Shown here: piece by piece, positions 1 to 6,356 of the stretch
How positions within the stretch are numbered: position 1 is the first letter of the stretch
Layout: each line of letters starts with the position of its first letter
Source of the DNA: Gaopeijia sp032250675
GTDB taxonomy: Bacteria > Gemmatimonadota > Gemmatimonadetes > Longimicrobiales > Gaopeijiaceae
Assembly (NCBI GenBank): GCA_032250675.1
Contig: JAVVEY010000125.1
Span: 1 to 7,396 of the forward strand
Length of the DNA stretch: 7,396 nucleotides
Reading direction: 5' to 3'
Made by a program: the position numbers and the translations under genes
Notes under the pieces: model-generated
What the model was told of the DNA's origin: nothing
Seen by the model: only the letters and a program-made list of their open reading frames with translations
Database searches by the model: none

Positions 1-1
1 A

Positions 2-75
2 CGGGGCGTGGCGCAGTCCGGTAGCGCACCTGCTTTGGGAGCAGGGGGTCCCCGGTTCGAATCCGGGCGCCCCGA
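2..75 (+). tRNA. tRNA-Pro (anticodon TGG)
   Basis: The full cloverleaf can be drawn. The acceptor stem pairs 2-8 (CGGGGCG) with 68-74 (CGCCCCG). The anticodon stem pairs 29-33 (CCTGC) with 41-45 (GCAGG) around the loop TTTGGGA, giving anticodon TGG at 36-38. The T arm is CCCGG-TTCGAAT-CCGGG at 51-67, and the discriminator is A75. The next bases are TAC, so CCA is not encoded and must be added by the CCA-adding enzyme. The first pair, C1-G72, is the usual bacterial tRNA-Pro identity feature. The gene begins one base into the window, so its promoter and upstream neighbours cannot be seen. Confidence 0.97.
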
Positions 76-115
76 TACGAAGCCGATGAATCTCTGACCG
101 GGGGATAGGGCCCGA

Positions 116-151
116 GACCCCGGTACCCGCCGGAGCGAGGGGTGCCGGGTC
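116..151 (+). terminator. Strong imperfect hairpin between tRNA-Pro and ppk1 (possible terminator or 5'-UTR element)
   Basis: The arm GACCCCGGTACCC (116-128) pairs with GGGTGCCGGGTC (140-151). This gives 12 base pairs with one bulged C at 121, one T-G wobble, and an 11-nt loop (129-139). No T-run follows, so it is not a textbook intrinsic terminator. It could end the tRNA-Pro transcript, or it could be a structured leader of ppk1, whose start lies 37 nt downstream. I see no convincing -35/-10 pair in 76-188. Confidence 0.4.
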
Positions 152-188
152 GGAGCATCCACACGAACACACGGGATCAGACGACGAC

Positions 189-2459
189 GTGACGACGCCA
201 GATCTACCTCTGGAGACCGGGATCGGGATCCCGGCCTTCCCCTCGGCGCTGCGTCGCGAAGAGCCCACACCTCCGTCGTTCGAAGCCCCCGAGGCGGTGG
301 TCACGAAGTGGGATGCCGACGAGGAGAGTCTGCGGACACCGCCGCACGCGGTGAAGCCGCGTCCGGTCCCGGATCGCCCCGAGCTCACCGACCCGGCGCT
401 CTACTTCAACCGCGAGCTCTCGTGGCTCGACTTCAACTGGCGAGTCCTCCATCAGGCCCGCGACATCCGCACGCCGCTCCTCGAACGGACGCGTTTTCTC
501 GCGATCACGCAGAGCAACCTCGACGAGTTCGTCCAGAAGCGTGTCGGCGGATTGAAGTGGCAGCTTCAGGCCGAGGTTCGGGAGCGGTCTCCCGACGGGC
601 GTACCCCGCGTGAGCAACTCGATCTGATTCGGCGCGGTATTCTGGAGATGCAGGAAGCGATGAGCCGCACCTGGCGTCATCACCTCGTGCCGGAACTCTG
701 TCACGAGGGGGTCCGACCCGTCTCGTGGGATGAGCTCGAGGGCGCTGAACGGGCACGACTCGGAAAGTGGTTCAGGGAACAGGTCTACCCGATCCTGACC
801 CCCCTCGCGGTGGATCCCGGGCACCCCTTCCCCTTCATCTCGAACCAGAGCCTCTCTCTCGCCATCGTCCTCCAGTCTGCGCAGGCCGACACCTTCCAGT
901 TCGCCCGGGTCAAGGTACCGGTGAGTCGACGGCGGTGGATCCCGGTCGGGGAGACGGGTCGGTTCATCGCGATGGAAGAGCTCGTGGCGCGGCATGTGCA
1001 CGAACTCTTCAAGGGGATGGACGTGCGCCACGTTCACGCCTTTCGACTCACACGGAGCGCCGATCTTCGACGCGACGAAGAAGAGGTTGAGGACCTCCTC
1101 GAGATGATCTCGGATGAACTCAAGGAGCGACGGTTCGCGCCGGTGGTTCGGATGGAGGTCGACGCGGCGATGCCCGACTTCGTGGTGGAGCTTCTGCGCG
1201 ATGAATTCGAGCTCGAGTGGGAAGATGTGGTACACGTCCAGGGACCGATGGATTTCACGGGGATGACCGAACTCGACCTCCCATCTCGCACGGATCTGCG
1301 GTTTCCCCCCTTCGAACCGCTCCCCCCGGCGAGCCTCCACGGGGACGACGCCGATCGATCGATCTTCTCGATTCTCTCGGATGGGGACGTGCTCGTGCAC
1401 CACCCCTACGATGACTTCTCGACTTCGGTGCAGCGTTTCGTCGAAGAGGCGGCGGACGATCCCGACGTCCTCGCGATCAAGCTCACGATCTACCGGACAT
1501 CCCGTGAATCCCCGATCATCAAGGCGCTCGTCCGGGCGGCGGAAGGGGGAAAACAGGTCGCCGTACTCGTGGAGGTGATGGCGCGCTTCGATGAAGCGGC
1601 CAACATCGAGTGGGGACAGATGCTGGAACGTGCCGGCGTGCATGTGACGTACGGTCTCGTCGGGCTGAAGACACACGCCAAGGTCGCCCTGGTCGTGCGC
1701 GAAGAAGGGGGCAGGATCCAGACGTATTCGCATGTGGCGACGGGCAACTACCACGCGCAGACGGCCCGGCTCTACACCGATATCGGCCTTCTCACGGCCG
1801 ATGACGAGATCGGCCTCGACCTGGTGCGCCTCTTTCACTATCTCACGGGCCACGCGCCGGAACAGCAGTACCGTCGACTCATCGTGGCGCCGCGGGATCT
1901 CCGACGGGAGCTCGTGGCTCTCGTCGATCGCGAGATCGAACATGAACGGGAAGGTCGAGGAGGCCGCATCATCCTCAAGATGAATGCGATCGACGACGTC
2001 GGAATGATTCGGAAGCTGTACGAGGCCTCGCGGGCGGGAGTCGAGATCGACCTGATCGTTCGGGGACACACGCGTCTCCGGCCGGGACTCCCCGGGGTCT
2101 CCGAACGGATCCGTCTCCTCTCGATCGTCGGTCGCTTCCTCGAGCACGACCGGATCTTCTACTTCGGGAATGGCGGCGACGAGCGCGTCTTCACGGGGAG
2201 CGCCGATTGGCGCCGGCGTAACCTCGAGGATCGGGTGGAGGTGGTGGTCGAGATCCGCGACGCCGCGCATCGAAACCGGCTCGTGTCGATCCTGGAGGAT
2301 GCGCTCGACGACAACCGTCTCGCATGGGACCTTCATCCCGACGGCCGGTACAGACAGCGGCGTCCTCCAAAGGGTGAGCCGGTGCGTTCCTATCATGAGA
2401 TCCTCATGAGGGCGGCACGGACGCGCGGTCCGCTCGCCTCGACCGCTTCGTCCGCGTGA
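189..2459 (+). CDS. ppk1: Polyphosphate kinase (PPK1)
   Basis: This enzyme reversibly transfers the ATP gamma-phosphate onto inorganic polyphosphate, through a phospho-histidine intermediate. The core begins at the N-domain motif FNRELSWLDFNWRVL (residues 73-87), followed by SNLDEF (109-114). HPYDDF is at 405-410. The first phospholipase-D-like half holds H496 in LKTHAK, the expected autophosphorylated histidine, and the second half holds H653 in FLEHDR. R436 (YRTS) and R466 (ARFDEAANI) match the Mg/phosphate-binding arginines. All four sit at a constant offset of 61 from E. coli Ppk H435, H592, R375 and R405, so the catalytic core aligns without gaps. The protein has 756 residues against about 690 in E. 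coli; the excess is a Pro- and acid-rich N-terminal extension of roughly 70 residues. The start is GTG with only a weak Shine-Dalgarno. In-frame GTGs at 297 and 351 would remove much of the extension and cannot be excluded. The ppx gene starts 4 nt after the stop. Confidence 0.97.
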   Translation: MTTPDLPLETGIGIPAFPSALRREEPTPPSFEAPEAVVTKWDADEESLRTPPHAVKPRPVPDRPELTDPALYFNRELSWLDFNWRVLHQARDIRTPLLERTRFLAITQSNLDEFVQKRVGGLKWQLQAEVRERSPDGRTPREQLDLIRRGILEMQEAMSRTWRHHLVPELCHEGVRPVSWDELEGAERARLGKWFREQVYPILTPLAVDPGHPFPFISNQSLSLAIVLQSAQADTFQFARVKVPVSRRRWIPVGETGRFIAMEELVARHVHELFKGMDVRHVHAFRLTRSADLRRDEEEVEDLLEMISDELKERRFAPVVRMEVDAAMPDFVVELLRDEFELEWEDVVHVQGPMDFTGMTELDLPSRTDLRFPPFEPLPPASLHGDDADRSIFSILSDGDVLVHHPYDDFSTSVQRFVEEAADDPDVLAIKLTIYRTSRESPIIKALVRAAEGGKQVAVLVEVMARFDEAANIEWGQMLERAGVHVTYGLVGLKTHAKVALVVREEGGRIQTYSHVATGNYHAQTARLYTDIGLLTADDEIGLDLVRLFHYLTGHAPEQQYRRLIVAPRDLRRELVALVDREIEHEREGRGGRIILKMNAIDDVGMIRKLYEASRAGVEIDLIVRGHTRLRPGLPGVSERIRLLSIVGRFLEHDRIFYFGNGGDERVFTGSADWRRRNLEDRVEVVVEIRDAAHRNRLVSILEDALDDNRLAWDLHPDGRYRQRRPPKGEPVRSYHEILMRAARTRGPLASTASSA

Positions 2460-2463
2460 TCGG

Positions 2464-4020
2464 GTGGCCGGGGTGACCGACTTCCCGGTCAAGGTTGCTG
2501 CGATCGATGTCGGCTCGAATGCGATGCGCTTCATCGCCGCCGAATTCCTCGATCACACGGCGTGGGTCGATCTGGAGGTCCAGCGCGTCGCTGTGCGGCT
2601 CGGTCACCAGACCTTCGTCACCGGTCGGCTCGACGAAGCCACGATGACCGCAGCGGTAGCCACGATGTCGAGCTTCCGCCGTTCCCTCGACCACCTGGGC
2701 ATCAGTGAGTACCGCGCGGTCGCGACGAGTGCCGTGCGTGAGTCCAAGAATGGACCCGAGCTGGTGGAGCGGATCCGGCGGGAGTGCGGAATTCGACTGG
2801 AGACGATCACGGGGACGGAGGAAGCACGGCTGGCATGGTTGGCGATTCGCTCGCGCGTTGATCTCGGCGATCAACCCTGGCTGGCGATGGACCTCGGTGG
2901 CGGGAGTCTCGAGGTGTCTCTGATCTCGGCGGAGGGTATCGAGTGGACCGAATCGCACCCGATGGGGACGGTGCGCACACTCGAGCGGCTCGAGGGAGAG
3001 GGGGATCCCGAGCGTCTTCGGAAGCTGATGACCGAATACGTTCAGACGCTACGGATTCCCGACTATACGGTGGATGAATCGGTGGGGGGTCTCCTCGCCA
3101 CCGGGGGAAATATCGAGGCGCTCGCGGAGCTCGCGGGTGCAAGGCCGGATGTGCTGGGGTGCGCGCGTCTTCCGATGGCCGACTTCGCTCGCACGGTCGA
3201 GATGCTCGGCGCGATGACGGTCCGGGAGCGTATCGACGAGCTCGGCCTGCGAGAGGACCGCGCCGATGTGATCTACCCGGCCGCCCTGATCTACGGTCGT
3301 GTCGCGGAGGTCGTGGGGGCGGAGGAGATCCTGGTCCCTTTTGTCGGGGTCAAGGAGGGAGTGCTCATCGATCGCGTTGCGGATCTCGTCGGTCCGCGCG
3401 TGAGGGCGTCTCATCTCGAAGAACAGGCCTTTCATGGAGCGGTGGCGCTGGGGCGTCGCTTCCACTTCGACGAGGCGCATCACCGGCACGTCGCCCGGCT
3501 CGCACTGAGCATCTTCGATCAGCTCGGTCCCCTCCACGGACTCGGCGCGCGCGAGCGTCGAATCCTTCTCGTGGCGGCCGCACTCCACGATGTGGGTCAA
3601 TTCATCTCGTATCGCCGGCACCACAAGCACTCCCTCTACATCATCTTCAACTCCGATCTCCCCGGGATCTCCGAAGCCGATCGAGCGATGACGGCGCTCG
3701 TGGCTCGCTACCACCGACGCTCCGAACCGCGGGACTACCACGAACACTTCAGGGATCTGGACCCGGGGGAACGCATCGTCGTGGCGCGATTGACAGCGAT
3801 CCTGCGCCTCGCCGATGCGCTCGACCGCGAGCATCTGCAACGAGTTTCCGTCGTGCGGGTGAGGACGGGGGAAGAGGCCGTAACCCTCGAGGTGGATGGA
3901 TTTGGCGATCTGCTCCTCGAACATTGGGCGTTCGAAAAGAGGGCTCGCCTCTTCGAGGCGGTATTTCAGCGCACGGTTCGGTTCATCGCCCGTCCGCCCC
4001 CGACCCGTGGGACCCTCTGA
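2464..4020 (+). CDS. ppx: Exopolyphosphatase / Ppx-GppA family phosphatase with C-terminal HD domain
   Basis: This enzyme probably releases orthophosphate from polyphosphate ends; some family members hydrolyse pppGpp instead. The N-terminal actin-like (ASKHA) domain shows the phosphate-1 loop AAIDVGSNAMRF (12-23), ATSAVRESKNG (87-97), TGTEEARLAW (116-125) with the probable catalytic glutamate at E119/E120, and the phosphate-2 loop DLGGGSLE (143-150). The C-terminal part (about 320-510) is HD-like, with RHVARLA (341-347), AALHDVGQFI (372-381), a histidine cluster RRHHKHS (384-390) and LADALDR (449-455), so the HD dyad is H375-D376. At 518 residues it is close to E. coli Ppx. The GTG start 4 nt after the ppk1 stop suggests translational coupling; a second in-frame GTG at 2473 is an alternative. 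Adjacency to ppk1 favours polyP over pppGpp as substrate, but sequence alone cannot settle this. Confidence 0.93.
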   Translation: MAGVTDFPVKVAAIDVGSNAMRFIAAEFLDHTAWVDLEVQRVAVRLGHQTFVTGRLDEATMTAAVATMSSFRRSLDHLGISEYRAVATSAVRESKNGPELVERIRRECGIRLETITGTEEARLAWLAIRSRVDLGDQPWLAMDLGGGSLEVSLISAEGIEWTESHPMGTVRTLERLEGEGDPERLRKLMTEYVQTLRIPDYTVDESVGGLLATGGNIEALAELAGARPDVLGCARLPMADFARTVEMLGAMTVRERIDELGLREDRADVIYPAALIYGRVAEVVGAEEILVPFVGVKEGVLIDRVADLVGPRVRASHLEEQAFHGAVALGRRFHFDEAHHRHVARLALSIFDQLGPLHGLGARERRILLVAAALHDVGQFISYRRHHKHSLYIIFNSDLPGISEADRAMTALVARYHRRSEPRDYHEHFRDLDPGERIVVARLTAILRLADALDREHLQRVSVVRVRTGEEAVTLEVDGFGDLLLEHWAFEKRARLFEAVFQRTVRFIARPPPTRGTL

Positions 4021-4061
4021 GGCCGGATCGCCGTTCCACCTCTCGATCGATCGTCCACAGG

Positions 4062-4607
4062 ATGAGGATGCGCGTCTCAGACATCACACGGATCGTCCGC
4101 TGCCTCACGCCGCTCGTGCTCGGCGCGTGTGCGTCGAGTGGCGCTCACTCCGGTGCAGCTTCGCAGACTCTCGATCTGGCGAAGGAGTGGACGGGGATCG
4201 TGGTGGTCGAGGGACAGAGCTTCCCGAGCACGCTCGCGCTGGCCCGCCACGGTCCGGACCTCGAACTCACGATGGAGATCCCCGAGCTCGAACTCTTCGC
4301 GGAGGGAGGGGGCACGCTCCTCCCGAATCGGAGCGTACGGATCCACGTCACGTGGGATCTGCCGTGCGCGGGGCGGATGGACCTCGTGGGAAGCGTCTCT
4401 TCCGATGGAGCCACCCTGAGCGGTACACTTCTGGCCGGCGACTGCACCGGCGAGTCGAGCGGTTCGTTCCGCTACAGGCGGGGTGACCCGCTCGCGCCGT
4501 CGTTGCAGATTCATGACGGGCACGATCGTCCCGCGCGGCACCACCGAAGACGATCGGTGGCCCGAAAGGCCCCTGTAGCTCAGCTGGATAGAGCAGCGGA
4601 CTTCTAA
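4062..4607 (+). CDS. Putative small beta-rich lipoprotein, reading into tRNA-Arg
   Basis: I do not recognise this protein as a named family. The N-terminus has basic residues (MRMR...TRIVR), a short hydrophobic stretch and a lipobox LGAC (20-23), predicting lipidation of C23 and export to the envelope. The mature part has alternating hydrophobic and polar runs with Gly turns (about 43-140), and WTGIVVVEGQSFPSTLALARHG is followed by GATLSGTLLAGDCTG and a closing SGSFRYRR. This pattern resembles a small beta-sandwich or lipocalin-like domain. C102 and C128 could form a disulfide. The domain seems to end near residue 140. The remaining ~40 residues are Arg/His-rich and finish with residues translated from tRNA-Arg; the stop TAA (4605-4607) is in the tRNA anticodon loop. 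An in-frame ATG at 4068 is an equally good start, with AGGATGAGG just upstream. The frame is open much further upstream, but that part is the out-of-frame shadow of ppx. It begins 41 nt after the ppx stop. Confidence 0.62.
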   Translation: MRMRVSDITRIVRCLTPLVLGACASSGAHSGAASQTLDLAKEWTGIVVVEGQSFPSTLALARHGPDLELTMEIPELELFAEGGGTLLPNRSVRIHVTWDLPCAGRMDLVGSVSSDGATLSGTLLAGDCTGESSGSFRYRRGDPLAPSLQIHDGHDRPARHHRRRSVARKAPVAQLDRAADF

Positions 4608-4642
4608 TCCGCAGGCCGGTGGTTCGAGTCCACCCGGGGGCG
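4569..4642 (+). tRNA. tRNA-Arg (anticodon TCT)
   Basis: The acceptor stem pairs GCCCCTG (4569-4575) with CGGGGGC (4635-4641) with one T-G wobble. The D stem is GCTC/GAGC (4578-4581 and 4591-4594). The anticodon stem GCGGA/TCCGC encloses the loop CTTCTAA, giving anticodon TCT at 4603-4605. The T arm is GGTGG-TTCGAGT-CCACC (4618-4634), and the discriminator is G4642. CCA is not encoded. It decodes AGA/AGG, which are rare codons in such a GC-rich genome. No promoter is visible immediately upstream, so it may be processed from the ppk1-ppx-lipoprotein transcript. It overlaps the 3' end of the lipoprotein reading frame by 39 nt. Confidence 0.97.
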
Positions 4643-4650
4643 TATACCTC

Positions 4651-4682
4651 CGGGCGGGACCCGCACGACGGGGTCCCGCCCG
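4651..4682. terminator. GC-rich 12-bp inverted repeat, likely bidirectional terminator
   Basis: CGGGCGGGACCC (4651-4662) pairs perfectly with GGGTCCCGCCCG (4671-4682) around an 8-nt loop. It lies just 3' of tRNA-Arg on the + strand and 20 nt beyond the stop of the convergent hydrolase/OsmC gene, where both transcripts should end. No T-run follows on either strand, so termination efficiency is uncertain. Position and stem strength are the evidence. Confidence 0.6.
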
Positions 4683-4702
4683 CCTCACTCCATCCTCTCA
4701 CC

Positions 4703-5956
4703 TCACCTCGATCCGTCTCCCTCGGCGAGCGTCGTCTCGACGATGACACCCCGCTCGAGGGTCCGGTGAACCGGACACCGGTCCGCGATCTCGAGGAGAC
4801 GTGCACGCTGCTCTGGCGTCAGATCGCCGATCACCTCGACGTCGCGGTGGATGCGGTCGAGCGGCGAGTCGGTCCGGGCCTTCGGCGCACCGTCGTCTGC
4901 CGGCGCGCGCGCCTTTTCGTGCCTGAGCGTCACGCGCACTTCGTCGAGAGGCCACTCCTTCCGGTCGGCGTACATGCGCAGCGTCATCGTGGTGCATGCT
5001 CCCAAGGCCGCATTCAGGAGGTCGTAGGGGGAAGGCCCGTCATTCGTCCCCCCGGCGCTCTCGGGCTCATCTGCGACGATCTGGTGTTCGCGGACGCGGA
5101 CATCGGTGTGGAAGTGTGTCCGACCGGTCCGGACCCGGGTGCTCCCGGGTGCCGCATTCTCCGCATCGGGCGCGGTGTCCTGCTGCGTCTCCGGGTGAGG
5201 GAGGTAGCGCTCCGCCCATACTCCGAGTACGCGGGCGGCGTACTCCGCGTCTTTCCGATCGCTCAGCAGGTGGTCGGCCGTGTCGAGCGAAATGAAGCTT
5301 TTCGGATGCCGGGCCGCTTCGAAGATCCTGCGGGCGTTCTCGACGCCGACCGTCCGGTCGATCGGCGAGTGGAGGACGAGAAGCGCTGCGTCGAGTCGGT
5401 CGAGCTTGTCTTCGAGGGTGGCCGCTTCGAGGTCGTCGAGGAAGGATTCACGGATCACGAAGGGACGCCCACCGAGGGTGACGGTGGCTTCACCCTTGGC
5501 TCGGATCTCATCCTCGTGTTCGGCCACGTGCTGCAACACATGCCCCGGGTCGGCTGCGGCACCGATCGTCGCGATCGCCTCCACCGAGGGGATCGCGGAG
5601 CGAGCGGCGAGCACCGCGGCCCCACCGAGCGAGTGTCCGACGAGCAGCTTCGGTGCCTCGTGCTCGTCTTCGAGCCACCGGGCTGCCGCCACGAGATCCT
5701 CGATATTCGAGGTGAAGTTGGTGTCGGCGAAATCTCCTTCGCTCTCTCCGAGTCCGGTGAAATCGAAGCGTAGTACGGCGAATCCGGCTTCGGCCAGCTC
5801 CCGCGAGATCGCCACGGCGGCACGGAGGTCCTTGGAGCAGGTGAAACAGTGTGCGAAGAGTGCCGTGGCGCGAGCCTGGCCGGAGGCGGGAAGCTCGAGG
5901 CGCGCCGCGAGCTGCACGCCGGTCACGCCGGGGAAGGAGATTCGTTGTGTTGGCAT
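4703..5956 (-). CDS. Bifunctional alpha/beta-hydrolase / OsmC peroxiredoxin-like fusion protein
   Basis: This is a cytosolic two-domain protein of 417 residues. Residues 1-255 form an alpha/beta-hydrolase: the nucleophile elbow is VGHSLGG with S109, and the likely acid and base are D200 (HSPIDRT) and H229 (TADHLL). The usual HG oxyanion motif is replaced by AHCFTCSKD (35-43), which I associate with this fused family. A Pro/Ala/acid-rich linker (about 252-275) leads to an OsmC domain (about 275-410). That domain has the two redox cysteines in LGACTTMTLRMYA (C321) and ADRCPVHRTL (C394), as expected for thiol-dependent reduction of organic hydroperoxides. The combined substrate is unknown; one idea is that the hydrolase cleaves peroxidised or acyl esters. 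The ATG at 5956 is preferred because the family-like beginning MPTQRISFPG starts there. A GTG at 6067 would add 37 residues of non-conserved appearance. I see no good Shine-Dalgarno. It stands alone and converges on the + strand unit. Confidence 0.93.
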   Translation of the reverse strand: MPTQRISFPGVTGVQLAARLELPASGQARATALFAHCFTCSKDLRAAVAISRELAEAGFAVLRFDFTGLGESEGDFADTNFTSNIEDLVAAARWLEDEHEAPKLLVGHSLGGAAVLAARSAIPSVEAIATIGAAADPGHVLQHVAEHEDEIRAKGEATVTLGGRPFVIRESFLDDLEAATLEDKLDRLDAALLVLHSPIDRTVGVENARRIFEAARHPKSFISLDTADHLLSDRKDAEYAARVLGVWAERYLPHPETQQDTAPDAENAAPGSTRVRTGRTHFHTDVRVREHQIVADEPESAGGTNDGPSPYDLLNAALGACTTMTLRMYADRKEWPLDEVRVTLRHEKARAPADDGAPKARTDSPLDRIHRDVEVIGDLTPEQRARLLEIADRCPVHRTLERGVIVETTLAEGDGSR

Positions 5957-6132
5957 CAGGAGTCTCGGGTCGGGAAGGGACGAATCGTGGTACGAAGGAC
6001 CGAATCGCTGTGGGGCGCGGTGACGGGTGGATGAACCGCTCTGCGCCTGTCGCAGATCGCATCTCACGCGGACCGGGGCGCAGCATCGACTCCTCGAAGG
6101 TACGAATGAGTCGTGAGGAAAAACACAACCTG

Positions 6133-6161
6133 TTTACACCGGCGCATTCCCGTATTAGCTT
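6133..6161 (+). promoter_or_regulatory. Possible sigma70-type promoter upstream of tRNA-His
   Basis: TTTACA (6133-6138, five of six matches to TTGACA) is followed after 17 nt by TAGCTT (6156-6161, three of six matches to TATAAT). The tRNA starts about 67 nt beyond the likely +1. The -10 match is poor, so this is a candidate only. Confidence 0.28.
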
Positions 6162-6183
6162 GGCGTGCTCGGTTCGATACGGG
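6149..6183. repeat. Spaced 7-bp inverted repeat overlapping the putative tRNA-His promoter
   Basis: CCCGTAT (6149-6155) is the exact reverse complement of ATACGGG (6177-6183), separated by 21 nt. It spans the candidate -10 and start site, and could be an operator or a hairpin in an early transcript. A 7-bp match at this spacing may also be chance. Confidence 0.35.
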
Positions 6184-6234
6184 CCGTGACGGTCGGGGCC
6201 GGAGGAAGTTGATTCGAGGGTCCCGATCACCGTT

Positions 6235-6309
6235 GGTGGGCGTAGCTCAGTCGGTTAGAGCGCCAGGTTGTGGCCCTGGAGGTCGCCGGTTCGATTCCGG
6301 TCGCTCACC
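6235..6309 (+). tRNA. tRNA-His (anticodon GTG), with encoded G-1
   Basis: The acceptor stem pairs GTGGGCG (6236-6242) with CGCTCAC (6302-6308), with one G-T pair. The D stem is GCTC/GAGC (6245-6248 and 6258-6261). The anticodon stem CCAGG/CCTGG encloses TTGTGGC, with anticodon GTG at 6270-6272. The T arm is GCCGG-TTCGATT-CCGGT (6285-6301). The discriminator C6309 faces an extra G at 6235, the G-1 that histidyl-tRNA synthetase requires in bacteria. CCA is not encoded. It lies upstream of the rRNA promoter, so it need not be part of the rRNA operon. Confidence 0.97.
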
Positions 6310-6356
6310 CTGGGAAGCACCGGGAAGCCCACCTCGGGTCGGCGCTCAAGAGGGTG

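Larger units (their letters stand above)
5957..6234. other. Intergenic region between the divergent hydrolase/OsmC gene and tRNA-His
   Basis: No convincing gene is present. Short open frames here have no recognisable start context, and one running from 6113 simply translates the tRNA. The stretch must hold the promoter of the - strand hydrolase/OsmC gene and probably that of tRNA-His. It contains a possible + strand promoter (6133-6161) and a spaced inverted repeat (6149-6183), listed separately. Confidence 0.6.

Noticed and set aside
204..2534. A very long open frame (about 776 codons) on the - strand opposite ppk1
   Set aside because: It mirrors ppk1 almost end to end, shows no recognisable domain, and is rich in Arg/His/Asp as expected from antisense reading of a GC-rich gene.
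3049..3924. Open frame on the - strand opposite ppx
   Set aside because: It lies antisense to a clearly conserved gene and has no motif of its own; the composition is that of a shadow frame.
4044..4053. CGATCGATCG palindrome between ppx and the lipoprotein; a similar run occurs at 1352-1364 inside ppk1
   Set aside because: GATC-rich runs are common in GC-rich coding DNA, and two occurrences without shared context do not indicate a regulatory repeat.
3159..4061. Upstream extension of the lipoprotein frame into ppx
   Set aside because: This part is an Arg/Ser/Gly-rich out-of-frame reading of ppx; only the stretch from ATG 4062, with a lipobox, looks like a real protein.
4077..4806. - strand frames opposite the lipoprotein and tRNA-Arg
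   Set aside because: They translate the antisense of the tRNA (the PPGGLEPPACG-like and GWTRTTGLRIRSPL strings are well-known tRNA artefacts).
4619..5773. Long + strand open frame opposite the hydrolase/OsmC gene
   Set aside because: It begins inside tRNA-Arg and is antisense to a gene with intact catalytic motifs; no domain is seen.
6171..6187. GGTTCGATAC, similar to a tRNA T-loop, suggesting a tRNA remnant upstream of tRNA-His
   Set aside because: The flanking bases do not form a 5-bp T stem and no other tRNA arm is found nearby.
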